This document shows, one piece after another, positions 41,189 to 48,831 of a stretch of DNA of 64,000 nucleotides. Numbering within the stretch: position 1 is the stretch's first letter; each line of letters starts with the position of its first letter. This DNA is from Pseudoxanthomonas sangjuensis (lineage in GTDB: Bacteria; Pseudomonadota; Gammaproteobacteria; Xanthomonadales; Xanthomonadaceae): the NCBI RefSeq assembly GCF_010211755.1, contig NZ_PDWR01000012.1, positions 1 through 64,000 of the forward strand, given 5' to 3'. The translations under genes were made by a program, and so were the position numbers. Below the pieces are notes generated by a model that worked only from the letters and a program-made list of their open reading frames with translations, was not told the origin of the DNA and made no database searches.

Positions 41189-41869
41189 TTACCTGCCCGG
41201 CTCGTCGTTCCAGAGCAGCTTGTGCAGTTGCATCTGGAAGCGTACCGGCAGGCGGTCGGCGACGATCCAGTCGGCCAGGTCGCGCGCCGGCAGTTCCGAC
41301 TTGCTCGGCGAGAACAGCACGTCGCAACGCTGGTCCAGCCCGTGCTCACGGACCACGTCGCGCGCCCATTCGTAGTCGGCGCGGCCGCACAGCACGAACT
41401 TGACCTGGTCGCGCGCGGTCAGCAGCGGCAGGTTTTCCCAGCGGTTGCGCCCGGCCTCGGCCGAGCCCGGCGTCTTGATGTCGAGCACGCGCGACACGCG
41501 CGGGTCGACCGCGGCGATGTCGATGGCGCCGGACGTCTCCAGCGACACGTCGTGGCCGGCGTCGCACAGCCGCTTCAGCAGGCCGATGCAGCGTTTCTGC
41601 GCCAGCGGCTCGCCGCCGGTCACGCAGACGTGGCGCACGCCGTAACCGGCGACCTCGGCCAGGATGTCGTCGATCTCCCGCCACTTGCCGCCGTGGAAGG
41701 CGTAGGCGGTATCGCAGTACTGGCAGCGCAGCGGGCAGCCGGTCAGGCGCACGAACACGGTCGGCCAGCCGACGGCGTCGGCCTCGCCCTGCAGCGACAG
41801 GAAGACCTCGGTGATCTTCAGCCGGTCGAGCGACGACTGCACGATTTCGCTGGGAACGGAAAAGTCCAT
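41189..41869 (-). CDS. queE: 7-carboxy-7-deazaguanine synthase QueE
   Basis: A 226-aa radical-SAM enzyme making 7-carboxy-7-deazaguanine from CPH4. The cluster motif C-x3-C-x2-C is TGCPLRCQYCDTAYAFHGG (residues about 43-61). GEPL in VCVTGGEPLAQK binds SAM. FLSLQGEADAVGWPTVFVRL precedes them. ATG 41869 (MDFSVPSE) is chosen; an upstream TTG frame would run through the repeat pair. Next gene on the strand is queC, with the tRNA-like element in between. Confidence 0.96.
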   Translation of the reverse strand: MDFSVPSEIVQSSLDRLKITEVFLSLQGEADAVGWPTVFVRLTGCPLRCQYCDTAYAFHGGKWREIDDILAEVAGYGVRHVCVTGGEPLAQKRCIGLLKRLCDAGHDVSLETSGAIDIAAVDPRVSRVLDIKTPGSAEAGRNRWENLPLLTARDQVKFVLCGRADYEWARDVVREHGLDQRCDVLFSPSKSELPARDLADWIVADRLPVRFQMQLHKLLWNDEPGR

Positions 41870-41878
41870 GCGCCCATT

Positions 41879-41954
41879 GTAGAGCGGGGCTTGCCCCGCT
41901 GCCTTGGCTTGCATGTCGGAAACGGCGAGAGCAGCGGGGCAAGCCCCGCTCTGC
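41879..41954. repeat. Inverted pair of GTAG-type REP elements
   Basis: Two 22-base arms (41881-41902 and 41931-41952) are exact reverse complements, with a 28-base spacer. Each arm is itself a hairpin, AGCGGGGC-TT-GCCCCGCT. The left copy is headed by GTAG (41879-41882); the right copy, read in reverse, by GCAG. GTAG-headed REPs are known from Stenotrophomonas and relatives, where RAYT transposases mobilise them. This is the only pair seen in the window and no RAYT gene is present. It lies between cpoB and queE. Confidence 0.88.
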
Positions 41955-41962
41955 GGCGCGAA

Positions 41963-42802
41963 TCAGCGGATGCTGCGGCCGAACTGGATCGATTTCAGGC
42001 GATCGTCGGCGGTACGGGCGACGTCGCTGCCGGGATACTTGCTGACCACGGTGGCCAGCGTGCTCTCGGCCTGCTCGACCTTGCCCAGGCCGTATTCGCA
42101 CAGGCCGAGCTTCAGCAGCGCGCCCGGCGCCTTGTCGTGGGTCGGATAGCGGCCCAGCAAGGTATTGAACTGGTCGGCGGCGAGCTGGTAGTTCTGGGTG
42201 ACGTAATAGCTCTCGCCCAGCCAGTACAGCGCGTTCGGCGCGTACACGCCGCCCGGGTACAGTTCGAGGAAGCTGGTGAACAACCGCGCCGAATCGACGT
42301 AGTTGCCGGCCTTCAGCGCGTCGAAGGCGACGTTGTAGGCGGCGCGTTCGTCGCCGGCCTGGGCCATCGCACCGACATCGCCATGCACCGACGGCGCGCT
42401 GTCGGCGGCCACGGCGGGCGCCGCCGCGGGCGCATTGGCCGCGGAAGGCGGCGCGGGCAGGGCCACCGGCGGCGCAGCGGAGGGCGGTGCACCGCCCTCG
42501 ATGCGGCTCAGGCGGCTGTCGAGGTCCAGGTACTGGTCGCGGTTGCGCTGCTTGAGCTGCTCGTTCTCGTTCTGCAACTGCTCGACCATGCCGCGCAGCT
42601 GGACAACCTCCCTGCGCAGCTGGTCCAGCTGGTTCAGCAGGTCGACGTTGCCGCGGTCGTTGGCCGCGCGTTGCTCCAGCGCGGCCACGCGGTCGGCCAG
42701 GCTGACGCGCTGCGCGTGCGCCGGCGCGGCGCCGAGGCCGAGCAGCACGGGAACGAGCAGCATGGGGGCGAGCGACGTGTGGAGCGGACGGAACGGATTC
42801 AT
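41963..42802 (-). CDS. cpoB: Tol-Pal-associated cell-division coordinator CpoB (YbgF)
   Basis: A 279-aa periplasmic protein coordinating outer-membrane constriction with PBP1b activity. Signal peptide (cleavage after AHA, about residue 30). A coiled coil (VSLADRVAALEQRA to LKQRNRD, residues about 33-90) forms trimers. An Ala/Pro-rich linker follows, then three C-terminal TPRs starting AYNVAFDALKAGNYVDSARL. ATG 42802. A terminator separates it from pal, so it may have its own promoter, and it heads cpoB-queE-queC. Confidence 0.95.
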   Translation of the reverse strand: MNPFRPLHTSLAPMLLVPVLLGLGAAPAHAQRVSLADRVAALEQRAANDRGNVDLLNQLDQLRREVVQLRGMVEQLQNENEQLKQRNRDQYLDLDSRLSRIEGGAPPSAAPPVALPAPPSAANAPAAAPAVAADSAPSVHGDVGAMAQAGDERAAYNVAFDALKAGNYVDSARLFTSFLELYPGGVYAPNALYWLGESYYVTQNYQLAADQFNTLLGRYPTHDKAPGALLKLGLCEYGLGKVEQAESTLATVVSKYPGSDVARTADDRLKSIQFGRSIR

Positions 42803-42836
42803 GGTCGTCGGTTATCGCAGGGCTGGAACGGAGGGC

Positions 42837-42880
42837 CGAAAAACGGATGGCTCGCGGCAGGATACCCGCCGCGAGCCATC
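42837..42880 (-). terminator. Rho-independent terminator downstream of pal
   Basis: GATGGCTCGCGGC (42846-42858) and GCCGCGAGCCATC (42868-42880) form a perfect 13-bp stem with a 9-base loop. On the minus strand it is followed by CCG then five T. It is 22 bases past the pal stop and ends the tol-pal transcript. Confidence 0.9.
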
Positions 42881-42902
42881 TTTGCCTTTCCCGCCTGAAC
42901 GG

Positions 42903-43415
42903 TTACTTGGCCGTGTAGATGATCTCGACGCGGCGGTTGCGGGCCCAGCACTCCTCGTTCGACTCGGTGCAGACCGGGCGCTCTTCGCCGTAGCTGACCA
43001 CGCTCAGCTGGCCGCCGGAGCCGCCGTTGGCCTGCAGCGCGGACGACACGGCGTTGCCGCGGCGCTCGCCCAGGCCCTGGTTGTAGTCGCGGCTGCCGCG
43101 CTCGTCGGCATTGCCTTCCAGGGTGATGCGCGAGGACGGACGGTCGCGCAGGTACTTGGCGTGGCAGCCGACGATGGCCTGGAATTCCGGCTTCAGCGCA
43201 TCCTGGTCGAAATCGAAGTAGATCACGCGCTGGCGCAGGCAGGCGTCGGTGTCCAGGTCCTCCGGGCCGTACAGGCCGTCGTCGACCGGGGCCGGGGTGG
43301 TGGCGACCGGGGCCGGGGTTTCGGCCGGCGGGGTTTCCTTGACCTGCTTCTTGCAGCCGGCGATGACGGCCACGGACAACATCGAAAGCGCGATGACTCG
43401 AATGCTGGTGTTCAT
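42903..43415 (-). CDS. pal: Peptidoglycan-associated lipoprotein Pal
   Basis: A 170-aa outer-membrane lipoprotein binding peptidoglycan and TolB. Lipobox VIAGC (lipid Cys about residue 21), a Pro/Thr-rich linker, then an OmpA-like domain with VIYFDFDQDALKPEF, ITLEGNADERGSRDYNQGLGERR (given as ITLEGNADERGSRDY then NQGLGERR) and a C-terminal ECWARNRRVEIIY. The diaminopimelate-binding Asp and Arg are present. Starts at ATG 43415; a terminator follows its stop. Confidence 0.97.
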   Translation of the reverse strand: MNTSIRVIALSMLSVAVIAGCKKQVKETPPAETPAPVATTPAPVDDGLYGPEDLDTDACLRQRVIYFDFDQDALKPEFQAIVGCHAKYLRDRPSSRITLEGNADERGSRDYNQGLGERRGNAVSSALQANGGSGGQLSVVSYGEERPVCTESNEECWARNRRVEIIYTAK

Positions 43416-43540
43416 GGGGAAAAATCCTCGGGTTCAGCGGGGTGGAAAACGCTCGGCAGTCTACTCCGGAATCGGTTCAGCTTGTGCGAACCGGACCCCG
43501 GAACCTGCACCGGATTCCGGTTGTTCACTGCAGCATGGCC

Positions 43541-44860
43541 TCAGCGCGGGGTGCGGAACGGCCCCCACGCCGGTTCGCGCACGTCGCCGTCGGCCAGCAC
43601 CAGGCGCTGGCGCACGCGCGCATCGGCCGAGACCGCGTACAGCACGCCGCGCCCGCCTTCGCGCGCCGCATACAGCACCATGCTGGCATTCGGCGCGAAG
43701 CTGGGCGATTCGTCCAGCGAGCCCGGCGACAGCGTGTTCCAGCGCGGCGAACCGAGGCTGCTGTCCATCAGCACGATGCGGTAGGTGTTGCCGCTGCCCT
43801 GCGCCAGCGCGATCTTCTGGCCGTCGTAGGACACGCTGGCCGAGGCGTTGTAGCTGCCCTGGAAGCTCACCCGCGTGGCGCTGCCGCCCGAGGCCGGCAT
43901 GCGGTAGATCTGCGGGCCGCCGCTGCGGTCGGAGGTGAAGTAGAGGGTATTGCCGTCGGCGCTCCAGGTCGGCTCGGTATCGATGCCGAACTGGTTGGTC
44001 AGCTGGGTCAGCGCCTTGCTGCCCAGGTCCATCACGTAGATCTCGGGGTTGCCGCTGCGCGACAGGGTCAGCGCCAGCTTGCGGCCGTCGGGCGAGAACG
44101 CCGGCGAGCCGTTGATGCCGCGGAACGCGGCGACCAGTTCGCGCGCGCCGGTGGACACGTCCTGGATGTAGATCGACGAATTGCCGCGTTCGAAGCTGAC
44201 GTAGGCCAGCTTGCGCCCGTCCGGGCTCCACGACGGCGACAGCAGCGGCTCGGACGAACGCACGATGGTCTGCGGGTTGAAGCCGTCGGAGTCGGCCACC
44301 ATCAGCGTGTAGCGCGCGGCGCTGCCGACGCCGGTCTGGGTGATGTAGGCGATGCGGGTCCAGAACGCGCCGCGCACGCCGGTGATCTTCTCGTAGATGG
44401 CGTCGGCCATCTGGTGGGCGACGTCGCGCATCGCGTTGGCGCGCGCGGTCAGCGCCAGGCCGAGCAGGCGCTCCTGCTTGGCGATGTCGTACAGCTCGTA
44501 TTCGACCCGGTAGCCGCCATCGCCGCCGTCGACCACGCGGCCGACCACGATGTAGTCCTGGCGCAGCGCCTTCCAGGTCGGGTAGTTGATCTCGCCACCC
44601 CGGACCGGATGCTCGACCATGGCGCCCTCGGGCAGGGTGCGGAACTGGCCGGAGCGGTTCAGGTCGGCGGCGACCACCTTGGCCACGTCGGTCTGCGGGG
44701 CCGCGGCCGACCCCTGGTACGGCATCGGCACCACGGCGATCGGCAACGCCGAGGCGTTGCCGCCGATGATGTCGATTTCCAGTCCCTGCTGCTGCGCCGA
44801 AGCGGCCAGCGGAACCAGGACCAGGGCGATTGCGGCGAGCCAGCGCGGCAGTGTCTTCAT
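43541..44860 (-). CDS. tolB: Tol-Pal system periplasmic protein TolB
   Basis: A 439-aa periplasmic protein: signal peptide MKTLPRWLAAIALVLVPLA, an N-terminal alpha/beta domain with VVAADLNRSGQFRTL, and a six-bladed beta-propeller with repeated WSPDGRKLAYVSFE, FSPDGRKLALTLSR, WSADGNTLYFTSDR and FAPNASMVLYAAR. It binds Pal and is displaced by TolA. ATG 44860 is preferred to a GTG two codons upstream. Follows tolA after a 96-base gap, and 125 bases separate it from pal. Confidence 0.97.
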   Translation of the reverse strand: MKTLPRWLAAIALVLVPLAASAQQQGLEIDIIGGNASALPIAVVPMPYQGSAAAPQTDVAKVVAADLNRSGQFRTLPEGAMVEHPVRGGEINYPTWKALRQDYIVVGRVVDGGDGGYRVEYELYDIAKQERLLGLALTARANAMRDVAHQMADAIYEKITGVRGAFWTRIAYITQTGVGSAARYTLMVADSDGFNPQTIVRSSEPLLSPSWSPDGRKLAYVSFERGNSSIYIQDVSTGARELVAAFRGINGSPAFSPDGRKLALTLSRSGNPEIYVMDLGSKALTQLTNQFGIDTEPTWSADGNTLYFTSDRSGGPQIYRMPASGGSATRVSFQGSYNASASVSYDGQKIALAQGSGNTYRIVLMDSSLGSPRWNTLSPGSLDESPSFAPNASMVLYAAREGGRGVLYAVSADARVRQRLVLADGDVREPAWGPFRTPR

Positions 44861-44956
44861 GGGCACGTCGTGTGATTTTTGGGGCCGGCTAGGGATACCA
44901 GCCCGAGCGTGAACGTTTTCGCAATTGTGAACGAAAACCGGGAAATATCGGCCGGG

Positions 44957-45955
44957 TCAGCGATCCTGCGCGACGAAATTGAAGTTGAGCTGGCGGCTGA
45001 ACACCGGCTCGAAGCCACGGTATGGCAGCGGCTGCGCCTTCAGCACCGCGCGCTCCAGCGAGTCCCGCCCGGCCTGATCCATCGCGCAGCCCGGCTGCAC
45101 CTGCGCGTCGATGACCTCGCCGCCCGGCAACTGCTTGATGATGACGCGGCACTTGGTGCCCAGCGGCACCGAATCCGGCCGGGTCCACTGCTGGCTGACC
45201 GCGGCCTGGATCGCCGCGACGTACTGCGCCAGCAGGCCATCGTCGGTACCGCCCTGCCCGACCGGACCTGTGGCGGCGGCCGGGGCCGTGGCGGCGGCGT
45301 TGCGCGAACGCGCGTCGGCCAGCTGGCGCAGCTTCTGCTCGGCCAGTTGCGCCTCGCGCGCGGCCTGCTCGCGCTTGCGGCGGATCTCGGCCAGCTTCTT
45401 CTGCTTTTCCTCTTCGGCCAGCCGCTGCCGCTCCTCTTCCTGCTGCCGCGCCAGCCGCTGCCGCTTCTCGGCCTCTTCCTGGCGCTGGCGTTCGGTCAGG
45501 TCGATCTGCTCCTGGCGGCGCTTGGCTTCCTGTTCCTGGCGCAGCTTCTCCTGCGAGATCGCCTCGCGCCGCGCCTCTTCCTGGTCGATCTGGTCGGGAA
45601 CGGGGATGCGTTCCTGCGCCTCCACCTGCCGCGGCACCGGCGAATCCTGCGGCACCGGCTCGGGCAGCGGCTGCGGCGGCGGCGCGGCTTCCTCCTCGAC
45701 CGGCTCCGGCTGCGGCGGGACCACGGGCTCGGCGTTCAACGCGCGCTGCACCGCGCGGTCCTCCGCCGCGCTGCTGACCATCGTCGCCTCGATCGTCGCG
45801 CCCGCCGCCGAGGAAACGTCGTGGTCCCACTTCAGCCACGACGACAGCCACAGGAACAGCGCCAGCAGCACGTGCAGGCCGATCGCGAAGGCGAGCGGTC
45901 GGCCGATGCCTTCTTCGTCGTAGCCGTTGTTGCGCGGAAGCGTTCCGGCGTTCAC
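44957..45955 (-). CDS. tolA: Tol-Pal system protein TolA
   Basis: A 332-aa protein linking the TolQR motor to the outer membrane. One N-terminal TM (about 20-40), a long Glu/Arg/Gln-rich helix (QEEARREAISQEKLRQEQEA through REAQLAEQKLRQL, residues about 120-215) and a C-terminal globular domain with CRVIIKQLPGGEVIDAQVQ and CAMDQAGRDSLERAV, whose cysteines match those of TolA domain III. The start is taken as GTG 45955; TTG 45961 is possible. It lies seven bases after tolR. Confidence 0.93.
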   Translation of the reverse strand: MNAGTLPRNNGYDEEGIGRPLAFAIGLHVLLALFLWLSSWLKWDHDVSSAAGATIEATMVSSAAEDRAVQRALNAEPVVPPQPEPVEEEAAPPPQPLPEPVPQDSPVPRQVEAQERIPVPDQIDQEEARREAISQEKLRQEQEAKRRQEQIDLTERQRQEEAEKRQRLARQQEEERQRLAEEEKQKKLAEIRRKREQAAREAQLAEQKLRQLADARSRNAAATAPAAATGPVGQGGTDDGLLAQYVAAIQAAVSQQWTRPDSVPLGTKCRVIIKQLPGGEVIDAQVQPGCAMDQAGRDSLERAVLKAQPLPYRGFEPVFSRQLNFNFVAQDR

Positions 45956-45962
45956 TGCCAAC

Positions 45963-46391
45963 CTATTGCTTGGTCCACAGCACGACGTTGGTCACCTTGG
46001 CCTTCTTCAGCGCCTCGGTGGCGTCGATGACGCGCTGGTACGGGGCTTCGCCATCGCCGGCGAGCAGGACCCGCAGGTCGTTGCCCTGTTGCTCCCTGAT
46101 CGGGGCGAGCAACGTCGCCAGCCCCGCTTCGTCCACCTGCCGCGGCTGCTTGTCGCCGGGCAGTTGCAGGCCGAAACGCCCGTCCGGGTAGGCGATGACG
46201 ATGATCGGCTCCTGCTTGCTGTCCAGCGCCTTCGCCGTCGACGACGGCAGCTTGACGTCGACCGACAGCGTCAGCAGCGGCGCGGTGACCATGAAGATGA
46301 CCAGCAGCACCAGCATCACGTCGATGTACGGCACGACGTTGATCTCGGACTTCAGCTTGTGCCGCTTGCGGTGGAAGATTCCGGAGGCCAT
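45963..46391 (-). CDS. tolR: Tol-Pal system protein TolR
   Basis: A 142-aa ExbD/TolR-family proton-channel subunit. Cytoplasmic basic start (FHRKRHKLKSEINVVPYIDV), a single TM (MLVLLVIFMVTAPLL) with the essential Asp in YIDV at its start, then a periplasmic domain ending AKVTNVVLWTK. Works with TolQ to convert proton-motive force to TolA movement. ATG 46391, 15 bases after tolQ. Confidence 0.97.
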   Translation of the reverse strand: MASGIFHRKRHKLKSEINVVPYIDVMLVLLVIFMVTAPLLTLSVDVKLPSSTAKALDSKQEPIIVIAYPDGRFGLQLPGDKQPRQVDEAGLATLLAPIREQQGNDLRVLLAGDGEAPYQRVIDATEALKKAKVTNVVLWTKQ

Positions 46392-46406
46392 GGCGGATCG
46401 GGTCCG

Positions 46407-47180
46407 TTACTCGTGCGTCGCCTGGCGCTGCAGGATCGAGCTGAATTCCTCGGCGAAGGTCTCGTAGCGCACCGACAGCCGGTCCACGCGCGTGGTGAAG
46501 CGGTTGTAGGCCCACACCGCCGGGATCGCCACGAACAGGCCGATCGCGGTGGCGAACAGCGCCTCCGAGATGCCCGGCGCCACCGAGGCGATGCCGGCCT
46601 GCTCGCCGCTGCGGAGCATGTCGTGCATCGTCACCATGATCCCGAACACGGTGCCGACCAGGCCCACGTACGGCGCGGTCGAGCCGATGTTGGCCAGCAG
46701 CTCGAGGTTGCGCTCCAACTGGCCGACCTCGCGCACGTAGGTCGCGCGCATCGCGCGCTGCGCGCCTTCCAGTTGCGCGCGCCCGTCGTGCACGCGCTTG
46801 TCGCGCAGGCGGGTGAATTCGCGGAAGCCGGCCTCGAACACCGCTTCCAGCCCGCTGACCACGCGGTTGCGGTCGGCCGCGGCCGAATACAGCTTGTGCA
46901 GCTCGGCGCCGGACCAGAAGCGGCCCTCGAACTCGTCGGCGTCGCGGTCGGCCAGCTTGAAGACGCGCGCCTTGCGGAAAATGATCACCCAGCTGATCAG
47001 CGAACCGAGCAACAGCAGCACCACGATCAACTGCACCGGCAGGCTCGCCTTCGCCACCAGTTCGAAGTAGTTGATGCTGCCGTGCGCGGCCTCGGCGGCG
47101 GCCGCCGCGGCGGTCGAGGCCGCGTCTTCCGGCAGCGCTTCGGTCACGGTGGCCAGCAGGGCCGTGGGCATCGCGATCAT
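46407..47180 (-). CDS. tolQ: Tol-Pal system protein TolQ
   Basis: A 257-aa ExbB/TolQ-family membrane protein with three TM segments: LIVVLLLLGSLISWVIIF (about 51-68) and two near the C-terminus around IGSTAPYVGLVGTVFGIM and ALFATAIGLFVAIPAVWAYN. The pore-lining Thr residues of the family are present. ATG 47180 is used (MPTALL at 47171 is possible). First gene of the tolQRAB-pal run after ybgC, 47 bases downstream of it. Confidence 0.97.
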   Translation of the reverse strand: MIAMPTALLATVTEALPEDAASTAAAAAAEAAHGSINYFELVAKASLPVQLIVVLLLLGSLISWVIIFRKARVFKLADRDADEFEGRFWSGAELHKLYSAAADRNRVVSGLEAVFEAGFREFTRLRDKRVHDGRAQLEGAQRAMRATYVREVGQLERNLELLANIGSTAPYVGLVGTVFGIMVTMHDMLRSGEQAGIASVAPGISEALFATAIGLFVAIPAVWAYNRFTTRVDRLSVRYETFAEEFSSILQRQATHE

Positions 47181-47227
47181 CCGTTTTCCTCAGTCATTCT
47201 TTCGGTTCGTTCGGGGGAGGTCCGGCT

Positions 47228-47650
47228 TCAACCAGGCGTTTCCAGCGCCTTCAGTTGCCGGTACAACGCATCGGGGATCGCGACGGGGTTGAACGCCGAG
47301 GCCCGCACCGCCGCCGCCCGCACCGTCGCGGTCAGCAGTACGGTCCCGTCGCGCGCGATCGACTGCGCGAACACGAAGCTGGCCTTGCGGCACTGGCGCA
47401 GTTCCGCGCGCACCTCGAGCAGGTCGTCCAGCTTCGCCGGTTTCAGGAAATCGATCTGCATTTCCCGCACCACGAACACCACGTCGTGCTCCTCGCGCAG
47501 CTTCTCCTGCCCCAGCCCGATGGCGCGCAGCCACTCGGTCCGCGCGCGCTCGAGGAAGGCCAGGTACTGCGCGTGGTAGACCACGCCACCGGCGTCGGTA
47601 TCTTCCCAGTAAACCCTTGTCGGAAGGCTGAACACCCGGTTATCGGCCAT
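47228..47650 (-). CDS. ybgC: Acyl-CoA thioesterase YbgC
   Basis: A 140-aa hot-dog-fold thioesterase. The catalytic motif is YWEDTDAGGVVYHAQYLAFLERARTEWL (written here as YWEDTDAGGVVYHAQY and LAFLERARTEWL), with the active Asp in EDTDAGG. In E. coli it interacts with the phospholipid machinery beside Tol-Pal. ATG 47650 (MADNRVF) is chosen over an upstream GTG. Between ruvB and tolQ, as in E. coli where ybgC heads the tol operon. Confidence 0.95.
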   Translation of the reverse strand: MADNRVFSLPTRVYWEDTDAGGVVYHAQYLAFLERARTEWLRAIGLGQEKLREEHDVVFVVREMQIDFLKPAKLDDLLEVRAELRQCRKASFVFAQSIARDGTVLLTATVRAAAVRASAFNPVAIPDALYRQLKALETPG

Positions 47651-47686
47651 GACGCAGTCCACGTTTTCGGCAATCCGGCATCGCGC

Positions 47687-48739
47687 TCAGGCTCCGCCCC
47701 CGGTTTCCCCGCCGGCGGCGTCGAACAGGTCCGCCGCCGCCGATTTCGGCTTCAGCCCGAGGTGCAGGTACGCCTTGCGCGTGGCCATGCGCCCGCGCGC
47801 GGTGCGGACCAGGAAGCCCTGCTGGATCAGGTACGGCTCGACCACGTCCTCGAGCGTGCCGCGCTCTTCCGACAGCGCCGCGGCCAGCGAGTCCACGCCG
47901 ACCGGGCCGCCGTCGAAGCTGTCGACGATGATGCGCAGCAGGCGGCGGTCCAGCTCGTCGAAACCCTCCGGATCGACCTTCAGCATCGCCATCGCCGCCG
48001 CCGCGACCGCGGCATCGATGCGACCGCCGGCCTTGACCTGCGCGTAGTCGCGCACGCGCCGCAGCAGGCGGTTGGCGATGCGCGGGGGGCCGCGCGAGCG
48101 CTTGGCGATTTCCGCCGCGCCCTCGGCCGCGCACTCGATGCCGAGGATGCGCGCCGAACGCTGCACGATGCGGGTCAGCTCGTCGGCGGTGTAGAACTCC
48201 AGCCGCTGCACGATGCCGAAGCGGTCGCGCAGCGGCGCGGTCAGCAGGCCGGCGCGGGTGGTCGCGCCGATCAGGGTGAACGGCGGCAGGTCGAGCTTGA
48301 TCGAGCGCGCGGCCGGGCCCTCGCCGATCATGATGTCGATCTGGAAATCCTCCATCGCCGGGTACAGCACTTCCTCGACCAGCGGCGACAGGCGGTGGAT
48401 CTCGTCGACGAACAGCACGTCGTGCGGCTGCAGGTTGGTCAGCAGCGCGGCCAGGTCGCCGGCCTTCTCGATCACCGGGCCGGAGGTGACGCGCAGGTTG
48501 ACCCCGAGCTCGTTGGCGATGACGTGGCTCAGCGTGGTCTTGCCCAGCCCCGGCGGGCCGAAGATCAGCACGTGGTCGAGCGCCTCGCCGCGGCCGCGGG
48601 CCGCCTCGATGTAGATGCCCAGCTGCTCGCGCACCGGCTGCTGGCCGAGGTATTCGTCCAGCCGCTTCGGGCGGATGCTGGCCTCGAGGGCGTCGTCCTC
48701 GCGGGTGGCGCCGGCGGAAATGATGCGGTCTTCGCTCAT
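47687..48739 (-). CDS. ruvB: Holliday junction branch-migration helicase RuvB
   Basis: A 350-aa AAA+ motor. Walker [12 protein letters not shown] (about residues 60-70), Walker [13 protein letters not shown], sensor 1 LIGATTRAG and arginine finger in DRFGIVQRL are all present, followed by the winged-helix C-terminal domain with [17 protein letters not shown]. Works with RuvA and RuvC. ATG 48739. Separated from ruvA-ruvC by kup and an inverted repeat. Confidence 0.97.
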   Translation of the reverse strand: MSEDRIISAGATREDDALEASIRPKRLDEYLGQQPVREQLGIYIEAARGRGEALDHVLIFGPPGLGKTTLSHVIANELGVNLRVTSGPVIEKAGDLAALLTNLQPHDVLFVDEIHRLSPLVEEVLYPAMEDFQIDIMIGEGPAARSIKLDLPPFTLIGATTRAGLLTAPLRDRFGIVQRLEFYTADELTRIVQRSARILGIECAAEGAAEIAKRSRGPPRIANRLLRRVRDYAQVKAGGRIDAAVAAAAMAMLKVDPEGFDELDRRLLRIIVDSFDGGPVGVDSLAAALSEERGTLEDVVEPYLIQQGFLVRTARGRMATRKAYLHLGLKPKSAAADLFDAAGGETGGGA

Positions 48740-48751
48740 GCGACGGGGAAC

Positions 48752-48826
48752 GGGAGGCGGGAAACGGGGGACGGAACGATCCGGAGCATGGCTTTATCGT
48801 CTCACGTCTCCCGTTTCCCGTCTCCC
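48752..48826. repeat. Intergenic imperfect inverted repeat between kup and ruvB
   Basis: Arms of 21 bases, 48752-48772 (GGGAGGCGGGAAACGGGGGA...) and 48806-48826 (GTCTCCCGTTTCCCGTCTCC...), match as reverse complements at 19 of 21 positions, with a 33-base spacer. The right arm nearly abuts the kup stop. It has no T-run but would fold strongly in RNA. A similar arrangement occurs upstream of aspS. Confidence 0.8.
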
Positions 48827-48831
48827 GGGCT

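Noticed and set aside
44909-44938. GTGAACG direct repeats and a GTTTTCG/CGAAAAC hairpin before tolB
   Set aside because: Short and AT-loop-rich; could influence tolB translation but no family or regulator can be supported.
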